Below are positions 1 through 11,350 of a DNA stretch of 64,000 bases, one piece after another. The notes beneath the pieces were generated by a model. It was not told the DNA's origin. It searched no databases and saw only the letters and a list, made by a program, of their open reading frames with translations. The stretch comes from Carnegiea gigantea (lineage: Eukaryota > Streptophyta > Magnoliopsida > Caryophyllales > Cactaceae): assembly GCA_029747015.1 (NCBI GenBank), contig JAKOGI010000002.1:682001-746000 (forward strand), in the 5' to 3' direction. Within the stretch, counting starts at the first letter, position 1; each line of letters starts with the position of its first letter. Position numbers and translations under genes: made by a program.

Positions 1-578
1 ATAAGGCATTCATTGGAGAGGGAAAGATTGCCTGCCAGATTTATCTTGGCCAAGTTTGAGAGTTTTGTTGATAAAGCGATGATGCTTTGGTCAGTAACAG
101 TAGAACCATATGATGGAAAACTGATATCTAGTTCCTCTAAAGAGGGAAAAATATCACCTATAGCAGTCAATTCAGGGTCACGCAAGACGGAGAGCCTTGA
201 GCATTTAAGAACCCGGAAATTCCCTTTTCTCAGGGCTATTTCCTTTAAGCTCTCCAATGGGAGGGCTTGCTGGTTAGACAGATCCAGACCTTGCAGGTCC
301 AGATCTGAAGTTGCTAAATTGTGTAGCAGAGATGTGATATCTTCTGAGCAATCACTCAGATCTATCATTTTAAGATGTGGGAACCTCATAAGATGTGCAG
401 GAAGGGCTATCTTAGTGCGATCGAATACTTTCAGGCACTCTAGGGCCTGATTTGTTACCGAAAGAAGTTGTTTACTTACCAAGGAGAGCGAATCTAGGTG
501 ACGCTGATCTGCTTCAATGTTGAGGTGATTGATTACTGTCTCCCAGCAATCGTCACTCAAATAGTGAGAGGACTCCAT
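1..578 (-). CDS. F-box/LRR protein, N-terminal part (runs off left edge)
   Basis: Reading the minus strand from the ATG at 578 gives about 192 codons with no stop up to the window edge, so the C-terminal part lies outside. Residues 1-50 look like an F-box (LSDDCWETVINHL, then SLVSKQLLSVTNQAL), followed by leucine-rich repeats (DLQGLDLSNQQALPLESL, FPSLEELDIS, LAKINLAGNLSLSNECL). F-box proteins of this type are substrate receptors of SCF (SKP1-cullin-F-box) ubiquitin ligases, with the LRR solenoid choosing the target. The repeat wording resembles the F-box/LRR genes at 9254 and 11351, so it is probably a diverged paralogue of the same local family. No intron is seen in the visible part. The target is unknown. 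Confidence 0.85.
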   Translation of the reverse strand, partial: MESSHYLSDDCWETVINHLNIEADQRHLDSLSLVSKQLLSVTNQALECLKVFDRTKIALPAHLMRFPHLKMIDLSDCSEDITSLLHNLATSDLDLQGLDLSNQQALPLESLKEIALRKGNFRVLKCSRLSVLRDPELTAIGDIFPSLEELDISFPSYGSTVTDQSIIALSTKLSNLAKINLAGNLSLSNECL

Positions 579-3500
579 TTTTATGGTTTTGGAAGGGGAA
601 GAGTAAATTTTAGGGCTAGGAGTTAATGAGAAAACAGTGAATAGTGCCCTGAATTTATAGAAAAATCCATGATAGAGTTGCTGCCTGATAAGGAAGATGA
701 AGAAAAATCAGGGTAATGCCTGCCGGAGGAGCTTACTCTTGTCAATTGCTGGGATCATCGTTGGGTTGATAAAGTTTTCAATGCAGCCGTACAGGTGTCT
801 TATGATCATATCTGACCAAAAAGGAAAAAAATTGGGGGGGGGGGATTGTTCCAGGATTGCCGTTAGGATAATACACATTTATGTACTGTTGTTGTGACTC
901 GTGAGCAATAAAATTGCTCCCCTTTTTTTCCCGGAAAGGAAAAAAACAAAGATTTTTAAGCTTGCCTTTTTCGTTGTTGCACTCTATTTCTTTTGTAATG
1001 CAGGTACATTGGGTTGAATGAGGGCGGGGTTCAGTGTCCTAGAAAACAAGGGGATAATAGGCGAGCCAGCCTCTCATGCCGTTGGTAAGTGACTTAATCG
1101 CACAGCTCAGGACTATTGTGTGCTCAATGCTTTGTTTATTCTATTTGGTTTGGTTGGATAAGGGGAAAGGAATGGGAGTCTGTTTAAAAACCCATTTAGA
1201 GCAGGATCAGACTGCAAGTCTAATTTTTCAGAATCACAGTAGGTGCACTTGGAAAAAAATCGGTTAAGGTGCTTGGCTACAATTGCAAGGGCTCTTTGGC
1301 TGGTAGAGTGTTTGGAGTTGTTTCTAGATACCTAGGTTCAAATCCCTCTTATAACAGCCTTGGTGTCTCCTTTGCACCAAAAACAATTGCGAAGCCGATA
1401 ACTGCATATAGTTTTACTGGTTCCATATTCAAAGCTGTGAAGGTCATCATATCTGTTCGTTAGGCTTGTTCTGAATTGACCAAGTATATGTGCATTGTCA
1501 AGGAAGATTATGCAGGAGGCAGAAAGCTACCGCCCTCTGGTATTCAGCTGTCGTCTTAGAGAGAGAACATGTTTCCTTACTATCCTCCCCCCCCCCTCCC
1601 CACCCAACGAAACTCCCCGGCATGTTAACACCCAAGTAAGTGGCATTGGTTCAATTTGTGACACTTGCCATAATCCTGTTTGGTGTATGAGCGAACACTT
1701 AGTTATTGCCTTTCCAGAACTGTAAGATGGGCATTTTTCACGAGCACGGTACTTGGTCCTGCAGATAGCAGTGAAGCACTCAAGTGCAGTCATCCAGAGT
1801 GAGGTCTGACAATTTTCAGACGGTATGTTTTAGTTGAACGGGAAGTTGCAATTGCAATGGCATCTCTGCATAATGGGTTGGATCATTGGTTTGGAAATTG
1901 GAACAGAGATTTGAGTAACTTTCACGCAGCAAAGAGATGGAATTGATGCTATAACTGTCTGGTAAATTACCCTGATTTATAAGCTTTGTGTTACTTGGAG
2001 TCTACCATGGTACCATACAGTCCCATATTCCTGATACAAAGCCGAGGCATGAAACGCAGCGATTTTTCAGAAACATTGTATATTTTTAGTCTGAAATGAT
2101 GGGCAACTGGGCAAGGTATGCACCATTTTTATCTGGTTTCTGGTTCCCAACATAGGTCCTGGAGGTAAAAAGAAGAGTCCAAGTAGAGCAGTGTCAAGTG
2201 CCAAAGATTGAGAATTTAGCAATATCTTTTGTTTCATGTCCTCCATGTGAATGCTGTTTCCATCCTCACATAAGACATACCTAACATTACAGAAACAAGC
2301 CTCACATGGCCCTAGCCCCCTAATCTGCGGCTGACACCAAAGTTCAATTTGGAATTCAATTTCAAGCTAAACGTGCAAATTGCTGGGTTTCATTTTCTAT
2401 TACCTGAAAGATGGTTGATTTTTTGCAGTTTTTGAGTACTTTTAGTTCAACTGAGCGAGATACGAGAACATCTGCTTATGAAACAACATTACAGAAGCTC
2501 AGAAGCTGACCTGGTATTAGGTCGGATTTCCTGCCTGATCTTTTCTGCAGTACTGTATCCTGTACATGGATGTAAGGATGCAAGTTAAGATGATGAGTCT
2601 ATCTACCTTGCCTTCTCTGATGGAAACCAAGTTCACGAAGGATGCAGTTGATACATCTGTCCCGGAGTTTCGACTTTATCTTATGTGTTGTGCCTGTAGT
2701 TATTGCAGTTAGCTGTTGAAGTTCTCTTTGTAAACTAGTGACCGAAGGTCGTGTCCGGGACTTACGGTTTAGATGCAGATGTCCATTCAGTGGCAATCAT
2801 CCTTGTCATTCAAGTGAATGCTCTGGTAAGGGCTTACTATGCATAAATTTAGAAGTTGCAGGGAAATGATTTGTATTTTATTATTTCACTTGAGGTCCCC
2901 AGCCAGAGTAAGCTCGCACTTAAATTGTTCTGTTCAACTTTGACATGAGCGAAAATTGTTCGACGCGAATACTAATTTGGAGCATGGATGGCCAGCGCCA
3001 CCCCCCGAGCCCCCAAGCGGCAAATCATATATTGGTGTCGAACTTATTTTATGTACTGTGATTTTTCGTCCTGTATGAGATACAAGTCATACATAGTCGA
3101 ATGTAGGCTAGAGTTGAACCTAGGTTAATATTAGCTGGCTTTTCTGTTTCGGCACGGCGTACATAGTTTGACAGCCCAATAACGTGTGCTACAACTCCAA
3201 TTCCCAATTCTGGTATGGGAAGCATGAAGCTCCGTTTTAAATACTTCATAATTATGACCATTGGGACTTTGTTGGATCCGTTTGGATTTTTTTTTTTGAT
3301 TTTTATCTCAGCCCAGTGAGATTTTGTTTTCGGGTTTAACTTGCTTCCCAAAAAAAAGAAAAAGGGAGGGTTGGGGGGGGGGGGGGTGTTGAATTTCATG
3401 ATGGGGTGAATTTGGGTTACATGAGGATTCAAATATGACAGCTTAAAAAAAAAAAAAAACGTAGTGAATGTGGGTGACTTGGGTTTCGAATGTGAGCGAG

Positions 3501-4279
3501 CTAATGCCAATTTGATGAGGAAATTTGTTGTCATTTAGACAAATAGCACTTTTAAAATTTGACAAGCGATAGCATGAAATTTAAATAAATTTTTTTAAGA
3601 AGTCCTGCGATCAAAAGTATGAAATATTGACATTGGCGGGATATGAACATATGTATATGGTAATAATTCTCAAGTATTTTTTCAATTAAACTAAATTTAA
3701 ATTGCAAATTTAAATAAGTATACATGAAAATGAAAATGGGATAAAAAAAATTTGGTTGAAGTGGCCTTTTGTATGAATTAGATGTTAGTCCTCCTAGATA
3801 TAAGAACAATCATAGAGCTTCTAATATAGAGTTCAATTATCTCGTACATACAAATAATGGATTATCATTTTTGATCTTCATGAATATAGTCAACTTGTTT
3901 ACCCACATAAAAATAAAAATCATAGCGAATAATATTGCGTATATGTATATATTTTTAAATATTGCTCATCTGTCAAATCTGGAGCACTGCATTACACAAA
4001 AATCTTACAAAACAAAACAAAACAAAACAAAAGAAAAAGGACAAAAAAAATAAATCTGAAAGCGCTTGGGGACCAAGTAATTTGATGTGTGGGCGCATTC
4101 CTTGGTCGCCAAGTTCAAGACTTAGAGTTATACAGCACGTGCCTGGCAACCCGCAATTCTTCTCCTTTTTTCCGCATGTCTTTTAGTTGTTTTGTGGGTG
4201 TTTTTGTTTTTTTTGTTTTTTTTTGGGGTTCTGGACACTTAAAATCCCCATTCCCCGGACCCGGGTTTGCAATTTTGCG
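579..4279. other. Intergenic region, no gene recognised
   Basis: This holds the upstream flank of the minus-strand F-box gene and of eIF6. Only short open frames without family features occur. It contains a tRNA-like SINE head (1284-1352), G runs near 834-843 and 3375-3386, an A-rich CAAAA repeat near 4008-4032 and long AT-rich stretches (3540-3970). I see no RNA gene. Confidence 0.6.
1284..1352 (+). repeat. tRNA-derived SINE head (A and B box)
   Basis: A box-A-like run (tggctggtagag, about 1298) is followed roughly 38 bases later by a near-consensus B box (ggttcaaatcc, 1335-1345). This is the internal RNA polymerase III promoter layout of tRNA genes and tRNA-derived SINEs. No tRNA cloverleaf closes around it, so I read it as a degraded SINE rather than a tRNA gene. 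Confidence 0.4.
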
Positions 4280-4557
4280 TCGCTGCTGGTTCTCGCTCTC
4301 TCTCACTCTCCCACACACGCGCGCCCACACACAAACACACACAAGACTCTTGTTTGAGTCTCGTTTTTGTTTGCTCACTCAATCAACCTTCCGTCGGTAA
4401 GTTTAGGGTTTCTTTTGTCTGTAATCTCGGCCTTTGTGTCTCAGGTAGGGTTTTGTATGTTTAATTCAGATTCACATTTTTGTTTTGTGATTTCTGATTT
4501 TGGGCAGCTGTTGCTTAGTCTTTCTGGTTCAATTCAAGTATTCAACCCCATTTTACT
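4280..4557 (+). promoter_or_regulatory. 5' UTR / leader region of eIF6
   Basis: A CT-rich then CA-rich stretch (4290-4350) precedes the eIF6 start, typical of plant leaders of housekeeping genes. A good donor (gtaagt at 4397) and candidate acceptors (ag at 4507, or near 4444) suggest a leader intron. The exact transcription start and intron cannot be fixed from sequence alone. Confidence 0.4.
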
Positions 4558-7500
4558 ATGGCAACCAGTAAGCATTCTTTTTTCTAGCATTTTTTTCCCT
4601 CGCAATTTGTATGAATCTTGGAGAATGTAATTCTGGGAGCTGGAGGGGAAGGGGGTTCTTGCTTTTTGCTCGACCCAAGAAACAAAACGGTGATCTGATG
4701 CAAACTCACGTCGTAAAAAGTTAGATTATAGTTGAATTTGGATTTTAAACTGCATGATTCTATTTTGTTAATTTATAATCTTTGTACCGTCTCAATGATT
4801 TGCTTCCTACTTGCATTGGACTTTTGAGGTCGTTGAAGTTGTTTGCGTTGAATCATGAACAATCGTTCCTATGAGTTACTGTCTGGTTATAGGACATCGG
4901 GTTTCAAAATTTCTTTGGAGAATCCTTGTGGTTTTGCCTCTTTGTTGCTTTTTAAAATAGGATATGGTGGTGTTCTTGCAGGGCTTCAATTTGAGAACAA
5001 CTGTGAAGTTGGAGTCTTCTCCAAGTTGACCAATGCCTATTGTTTAGTTGCAATTGGTGGGTCAGAGAACTTCTACAGGTTTGCTTTCTTGAGGTTTTGG
5101 GCTCTTATGCTTCATGTGGATCTGTACTGTTGTAAGAATTCTAAGACTGTAAGAATACACATTGCAGTACCTTTGAGGCTGAGTTAGCAGACCACATTCC
5201 TGTTGTAAAGACCTCTATTGCTGGGACGAGGATCATTGGCCGGTTATGTGCTGGTGAGTATTGTCAATAGTTTTTAGCCCCCTTTTTCTTCTTTGGTTGA
5301 AACAGTTGGGTTTTATTACTTTAGCAGCGAATACGGAGGTCAATTGTATTCCTTTTCTTTTGTGGCAGGAAACAAAAGTGGGCTACTTGTGCCTCACAAC
5401 ACCACCGACCAAGGTAAGTCTCATGAATTATTCTCGGTCAATTGTCTAGTCATGCCATAAATTTGTGCTAGATGACTGTCAGGAACATCCTTTGACCTTC
5501 ATTATCAATACTGTTTTATTTGGCTGCTTTTTGGCATTTGATTGTACATCTTATGGACTATGTTGGAGCCTCTTGTTTTCGTTCTTGCTGGACTCCTGAT
5601 GTTATGTGTGAATATGCAGCTCGTGCTTTGTTTAGTGAGTTTCTATGAGTGACCAGTGTTAATTGGAAATGTTTTACATGTAGAGGCTGCTATATAGTGA
5701 CCAATTCGATGAGGGAATTGGATGATGTCTGAGTACATAGGGTAACCTTTTTACTGGGAGCAATTATGCTTTCTCTGCATCCGACTACATGTCAGGATAC
5801 ATGCCTTGTCAAGTGTGTGTGCTTATTCGTTGTTGCGTGTTTGGTGTTAGTATTATAAAGTGATGCAAATCCTAGATGCACTTTAAATGCTCAATGTCCT
5901 CTCCTCTTAAGTGTTTATTTACCTTTTTTTTACTCATCTTGTGGGAGAGCTATGCTAGCTCCATGCTGTTTGACTCTCATTCTTTTTTCTTAACTCCTAG
6001 GTGGCTACTCTATTATTGTAATGTAAGATATGCATGTCACCACCAGGCTTATGTTGCTGGCGTCTTTTGCCGTGGGTTTACTATTTGGTTTTGAGCTTAG
6101 CTTTCTGTACAGAACCAACCTTGTTCTATCGTTGCTAGCTACGCCATATTTTTTGGTTTATGCTAGTGCAATTACATAATTAGAACATGATAGATGTGTA
6201 TTTGCAATACAATGGTGTTGGTATAATTATACATGGGATAAAGGTATGGTTTGGCATGTCTTTCAAAGTGGTGTGGTGGGACTGCAAGTCTGTAAGTGAT
6301 GTTTGCAGGACTACAACATTCTTGATACATTTATTGCCCAAAATAATAAGTTAGCAGTAGGGCTAAGATGCTGTCCTTTAAAAAAGGGTTCGATCATGTG
6401 CATGCTTGCCCTTGCTAGGGTGCGTCACGTTCTTTTTTATTTGCAAGTTCTTGATTGTGGTTTGTCAAACCTCTTCCCTATACGAGGGTTGTGCTATGGC
6501 CTTTAATCTTCTGGCTATTATTAGTTTTTAAGAGGATTAATAAGCACCCCCATGGTCATCCCTCTTTTTTGCTCCTGACTTCTGTCTTTGTTTCAAATAT
6601 GTTTCTAGTGTACTTACCTCTTTGTGCCTGTTCCTTTGTGTCTTTAGAACTTCAACACTTGAGAAACAGTCTTCCTGATTCAGTAGTAGTTCAGCGCATT
6701 GAAGAAAAATTATCTGCTCTAGGAAACTGCATAGCATGCAATGATTACGTTGCTCTCACACACACTGATCTTGATAAGGTATGTATCCTTCATTGGGAGC
6801 ATGCATCCTTGGTCCCTGCAATTACTCTTTTATGTGATGATTAGCTCATTGTTGTCTGCCTGCTTTCTGTGTTCGTCATGTGTAATCTACCTTTTTGGGA
6901 GATTACTTTTTCTACACTTGACGTTTACATTTTATATTGTTGGTGACTTTGAAGTCATAAATGTGTATGCAAATATTTTTCTGCTGTCTGGTTTGTCATT
7001 GTTTTTTGAGAAATTGGACATTGTTCTCATGGAAGGACAAGGAGATGTATGTGATCATGTATGATGTAGTGGCGTGTTCGTAAAATTAGCTATTTTAGTA
7101 ATGATTAGCTATTTCACTAGTTGTTAGTAGTTTTATTAGCAATTAACTCTTACCCACTAGTGTTTGATGGTTAGCTGTTGAACCAGCGATTTTTTTTAAA
7201 TGTGTTTGGTAAATGTAACTTTTGGGTTAACGAATTTATGTAAAATGACTAAAAAGGACTCAATAAATGAAGGTTTCTAGTAAATAAAAAGAGGAATTTT
7301 GTAATTTGCAATGCAACCACTTTGTAGATGTTCTTAATTTGAAAAACAATATATAAACTTCAACGACTACCTCATTAACTACTTTATCGAAACTTTCAAG
7401 TAGTGGACCACTACAAACCACTAGTGTCTACTTCGACCTCATTGCCGAACACAACCTAAGTTCGGAGCTTACTAATAGGTGGCTGGACTCCTTGAAATAC

Positions 7501-8469
7501 CTTTATTGCTCCTATGATGGGAACCAAGCTGATGCTAGCAAATTGAACATAAATCTGAGCGCTGTAGTCACAGAAATTGTCATAACAAGCTAGAGAATCT
7601 AGATGTATCTTTAATTTTGAGACAATGTAAATGCAAACAGCAGCTCCATAGGTAATCATCTAGCTCACTGCCAACTCACTCTATGAAAATGAGAGTTTGA
7701 CATACCTGACTATATTTCTGAATGATCTTACAGTGACTTAAGTTGTTAACCTGAAACTCCTAAAGCAGAAGGCATGTTCCCCTCGATCGCCCCTCCAATT
7801 TCTGCCAGCAATCCAGTTATGATGTTGCTTGTTGCTGTTGCTTTTATTCTAGACATTTCTTATAGCCACCTTTCTGTGTTCTGTTTGTGTAGCTTCATGT
7901 GTTCTGTGTCTGAATTTGAATTTTGTGTTGATTGTGCTTTTCAACTTTTGTCACTTAAGGAAACTGAGGAGATTATAGCAGATGTTCTTGGTGTCGAGGT
8001 CTTTAGGCAGACGATTGCTGGTAATATTCTGGTTGGAAGCTACTGTGCCTTCTCCAACAAAGGTGGCTTGGTACGTTTTCTCTTCCTCGGGGACTCGTTT
8101 TCTTCTGCAGTAATACATATTGTGTTATCTCCCCGATGCTGCCTCCCCTAAAAAAAGGGCACCCTCCTAAATCGAACATATTATAATAATTATGATTGTA
8201 TTTGTTGACAGGTGCACCCCCACACATCTATAGAAGACCTGGATGAGCTTTCAACTCTTCTTCAGGTCCCACTTGTGGCCGGAACTGTGAATCGGGGAAG
8301 TGAGGTAATTGCTGCTGGATTGACGGTGAATGACTGGACAGCCTTTTGTGGGGCAGACACAACTGCCACTGAGTTATCAGTGATTGAGAGTGTGTTCAAG
8401 TTGAGGGAAGCCCAACCTAGTGCCATTGTTGATGAGATGAGAAAGTCTTTGATTGACAGCTATATATGA
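4558..8469 (+). CDS. eIF6: Eukaryotic translation initiation factor 6
   Basis: Seven coding exons: 4558-4567, 4982-5078, 5168-5253, 5369-5413, 6648-6778, 7960-8070, 8212-8469. All introns are GT-AG and phases match, giving 245 aa, the usual plant eIF6 length. It starts [20 protein letters not shown] and contains the pentein-fold repeats ([71 protein letters not shown]). eIF6 is an anti-association factor: it binds the 60S subunit, is needed for 60S biogenesis in the nucleolus, and keeps 60S from joining 40S until released. The first coding exon is only 10 bases (ATG plus two codons and one base), so the gene is easily mis-started. Intron 5 (6779-7959) carries a small inverted-repeat element. 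Confidence 0.97.
7071..7455. mobile_element. hAT-like MITE inside eIF6 intron 5
   Basis: The left end (ggcgtgttcg) and the reverse complement of the right end (ggttgtgttcgg) form imperfect inverted repeats. The interior is rich in TTAGCTATTT/ACTAGT motifs. The same end design recurs at 21610, 56256 and 60175. About 385 bp with no coding capacity. A target duplication could not be fixed by eye. Confidence 0.5.
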
Positions 8470-9253
8470 GTTTAAGGTCCAGTTGATCACCTGGCAAGCT
8501 TCTGCACAGGTGCAAATGCAGTTTGAACTTATAGTGCCTGGAGCCTCGCCGAAACCAAATTTTGGTGATCGGTGGAAACAACCCTTGTTATGTTTTGTTT
8601 CTGTATAGAGAACAAATTTGCGTTTTCAATGGATTTTATGCCCTCGTTCTTAGTGTTCGCAGCACTCCTCATCAAAGATTATTAGCATGTGAATGTCAGG
8701 ACGGTAATTGATGATATTACACTATTGCTTTGCAGTTGCACCGTAAGAGTTAAGTCCGATCATAGATTCGTAGTTTTTTACGAGTTTGGAGATGGTAATT
8801 GATCATCTCAGATTTTTACCGAACCACCAACACAGGAAATTAGTGTTGAATCAATCGCGGGAGTCAACACAACGAAGCGTAAAACTTGTAAACTTGTAAT
8901 TCAGGCTATGACGCTACACATGCATAGTCCTGAAAATTTAGTTTGGAGACACGGAGTAAATGCTTGTGGCTTTGGACTGATAAGCTCTACAAATTCAGAA
9001 ATCCTGCAGAATTCGATAATCTTCAAAGGCAGGCCTGAAAAGTCGAGCAAAGCATTCCCTTCTTTCTAGAAATCCTGCAGAAATGTTGAAATGGTAAAGA
9101 ACTGACAGACTTTGTCAACGGTCACGTTCAGAAGCGTCATCAAGAACGGGACGACTATGTAACAAAAGATTAATCATTGGGATATTTCAGCTTGTTATAT
9201 GTAGCCCGGACGCAAAAGGAGGGAGAACCAGTCTGAACCATCTACCATAGAAA
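8470..9253. other. Intergenic: eIF6 3' flank and F-box promoter
   Basis: This stretch holds the 3' UTR of eIF6 and the upstream region of the plus-strand F-box gene. There is no open frame with family features and no repeat I can name. A short direct repeat 'aatcctgcagaa' occurs near 9001 and 9071. Confidence 0.5.
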
Positions 9254-10988
9254 ATGGGAGACACAAGCAGAGATTTACCGGAGGAGTGTTGGGCGATGAT
9301 TTTCAACCGGCTTGATTCAGAAGGTGACTGGGAGCCCGTCTTTAGTCTGCAAGCGATTTCTCTCCATCACCAATTTGTCTCGAGTTAGCTTAAGTGTTTT
9401 CAACCCTTCAACACGAGTCCTCTCTAGCCTGCTCCAAAGATACCCACATCTTAAAAAGATAAAGCTTGTCAACTTTCCAGGGGACCTCAACCAGGCTATT
9501 CATGTAATTGCGCAATCAGGGTTGGAACTAGAAGAGTTGGATCTTTCCGGCAATGGGAGTCTCCCAAATGTTTGCTTAGAGGAGCTAGGTTCAAATATGG
9601 AGAATCTGAAGGTGCTCAACTGTTCACATTCATCCTTGACTGATGCTGATCTTGTCAGAATTGCGAACTTTTTCCCTGGGCTCGAGAAGCTAGACATCCG
9701 TGGCTCTTATTTCCCTCATACTGTAGATGGAAGGATCATTGCTGTTACTGACGAAGGAATTCTTGTTATATCGACAAAGCTCAAAAGATTATGCAAGATA
9801 GATCTTTCCGGGAATCAATGCGTTACTGAGAACTCCCTTGTTTTCCTATCATCGAATTGTGCCTTTCTAGAGCAAATCAAGGTATGTCACTGCCACGGTG
9901 TAACAGAAAAGGGCATTTCCTTCATTTTACATAATACTCATCACTTGAATTCCCTGGTTGTCTTTGATCATTCCAAGTTTGAATCATTTGGTGTCAGAGG
10001 TTGTGCTAGTTTTCCCAAAAACTTGCAATCACTGTGCTTTGGAAGAATTCATATCTCCGATGAGTTTCTCTATTCTATTACAGAAGCAAGTATCCCCCTT
10101 AGAGAGTTCAGTCTCATTTTCTGTGAAGGTTACACATTTACTGGGATTTCATCCCTTCTACAATCTTATCGATTCTTGAAACGTTTAGTTCTTCTGGGGG
10201 CAGAGTTCCTCACTAATGAACAGATAGAACACATGTCCAGATTTCTTCCTACTTTGACATCAATAAAGCTCCTCAACCTCACTTCTCCTAACCTTTCAGA
10301 TTCAGCTCTCGTTACGCTTGCACAAAGATGCCCCCTTCTGAGCCATCTTGAAATGGGAGGAACAAGCATAGGAAGAGAAGAATACGACTATGACAGTCTT
10401 AAAAAACGTTTTGCTATAACATCATTTAGTTTACGGTCAAACCACTACTTGAGCAGCTATGTTCTCAGGAGGATCCTCAACATTTGCCCTAGTATAGATG
10501 AGCTTAAGATAAATAAGTGTTTTCAAAGAGAGGAACAATTGGACATTGCTGATATCCTAGGATGCACCAGTGGAATTAGGAGCTTGGAGCCAAGTGAATG
10601 CTGGCATTTGAAATTTTCCCCAAAAGATGCAGGAGTTTCAAAGTTACAGAAATTGGTCGCAGCATATTCAGGGTTGGGTGATGACGTGTTACGGATGATT
10701 GGGAGAACTTGTCCCCACCTAGTTCACTTAGACTTACAGGATTGCAACAAACTGACAGAGGAAGGGGTAAAGGAAGTGGTGAGATCCTGCGGAAGACTTA
10801 GGTTCTTAAACCTAACTGCATGTTCTAATGTGAATTCTGATATAACTGCATGGATAGTGTCTACTCGACCATCCCTCAAGCGACTGATCATACCGGCTCA
10901 CTTGTATCCAGATGACGAACACCAGAGATGTTTCTTGCAGGGTGGCTGTCTTGTGTATAGAGGCATGGACTGTGACGAGCTCCTGTAA
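9254..10988 (+). pseudogene. F-box/LRR protein with a 1-base frameshift after the F-box
   Basis: The natural start at 9254 opens an F-box (MGDTSRDLPEECWAMIFNRL, then DSEGDWEP) that runs out of frame after codon 28. The long LRR frame, open from 9312 and ending in TAA at 10986-10988, continues with SLVCKRFLSITN. The intact paralogue at 11351 has EPLSVVSKTFLSITN at the matching place, so one extra base at 9335-9338 (cccg) explains the break. The rest is about 550 residues of leucine-rich repeats (LEELDLSGNGSLPN, LVHLDLQDCNKLTEEGVKEV) ending DEHQRCFLQGGCLVYRGM, close to the paralogue's C-terminus. If real, the frameshift separates the SKP1-binding F-box from the substrate-binding LRRs. If a sequencing error, the gene is a normal SCF receptor of about 577 residues. 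No other disabling change is seen, so the inactivation is recent or not real. Confidence 0.8.
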
Positions 10989-11350
10989 ATTTCGCTATAA
11001 GCCTGAAATATGTCTTAGTTGTGTTTTTTTCTATCAAGTTATTTAAAACATCAAGATATAATCTACACCATAACACACTGAATTCACTGAATTTCTTTTG
11101 CTCAACTGCTTGTAAGTTGTAACACAGAAATCATATATCAACAAATAAACCACTGAACCAAGGGCAGTGACCTTTTATAGAGCACAAAAACTGCAACTTA
11201 CAAGAGGTTGCCTTTTGAATTCTTACATACATATTCGCTCAATCATTAAGACCTTTTGACAAAGGGTTTTGGAAACAAGCTAAGTAGGAATAATATAGAC
11301 AGCATATCTAAAGAGAAACTTACAGCTAGAGCTTAGATCACTTTACAGAC
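10989..11350. other. Short convergent intergenic region
   Basis: The two F-box genes converge here, 362 bases between stops. It must contain both 3' UTRs and polyadenylation regions (AATAAA-like motif near 11144). Nothing else is seen. Confidence 0.6.

Noticed and set aside
1284..1352. Possible tRNA gene
   Set aside because: A and B boxes are present but no acceptor stem or cloverleaf closes around them; a SINE remnant is more likely.
3049..3534. 161-codon minus-strand frame
   Set aside because: Composed largely of F, P and K from homopolymer tracts; no domain and no leader.
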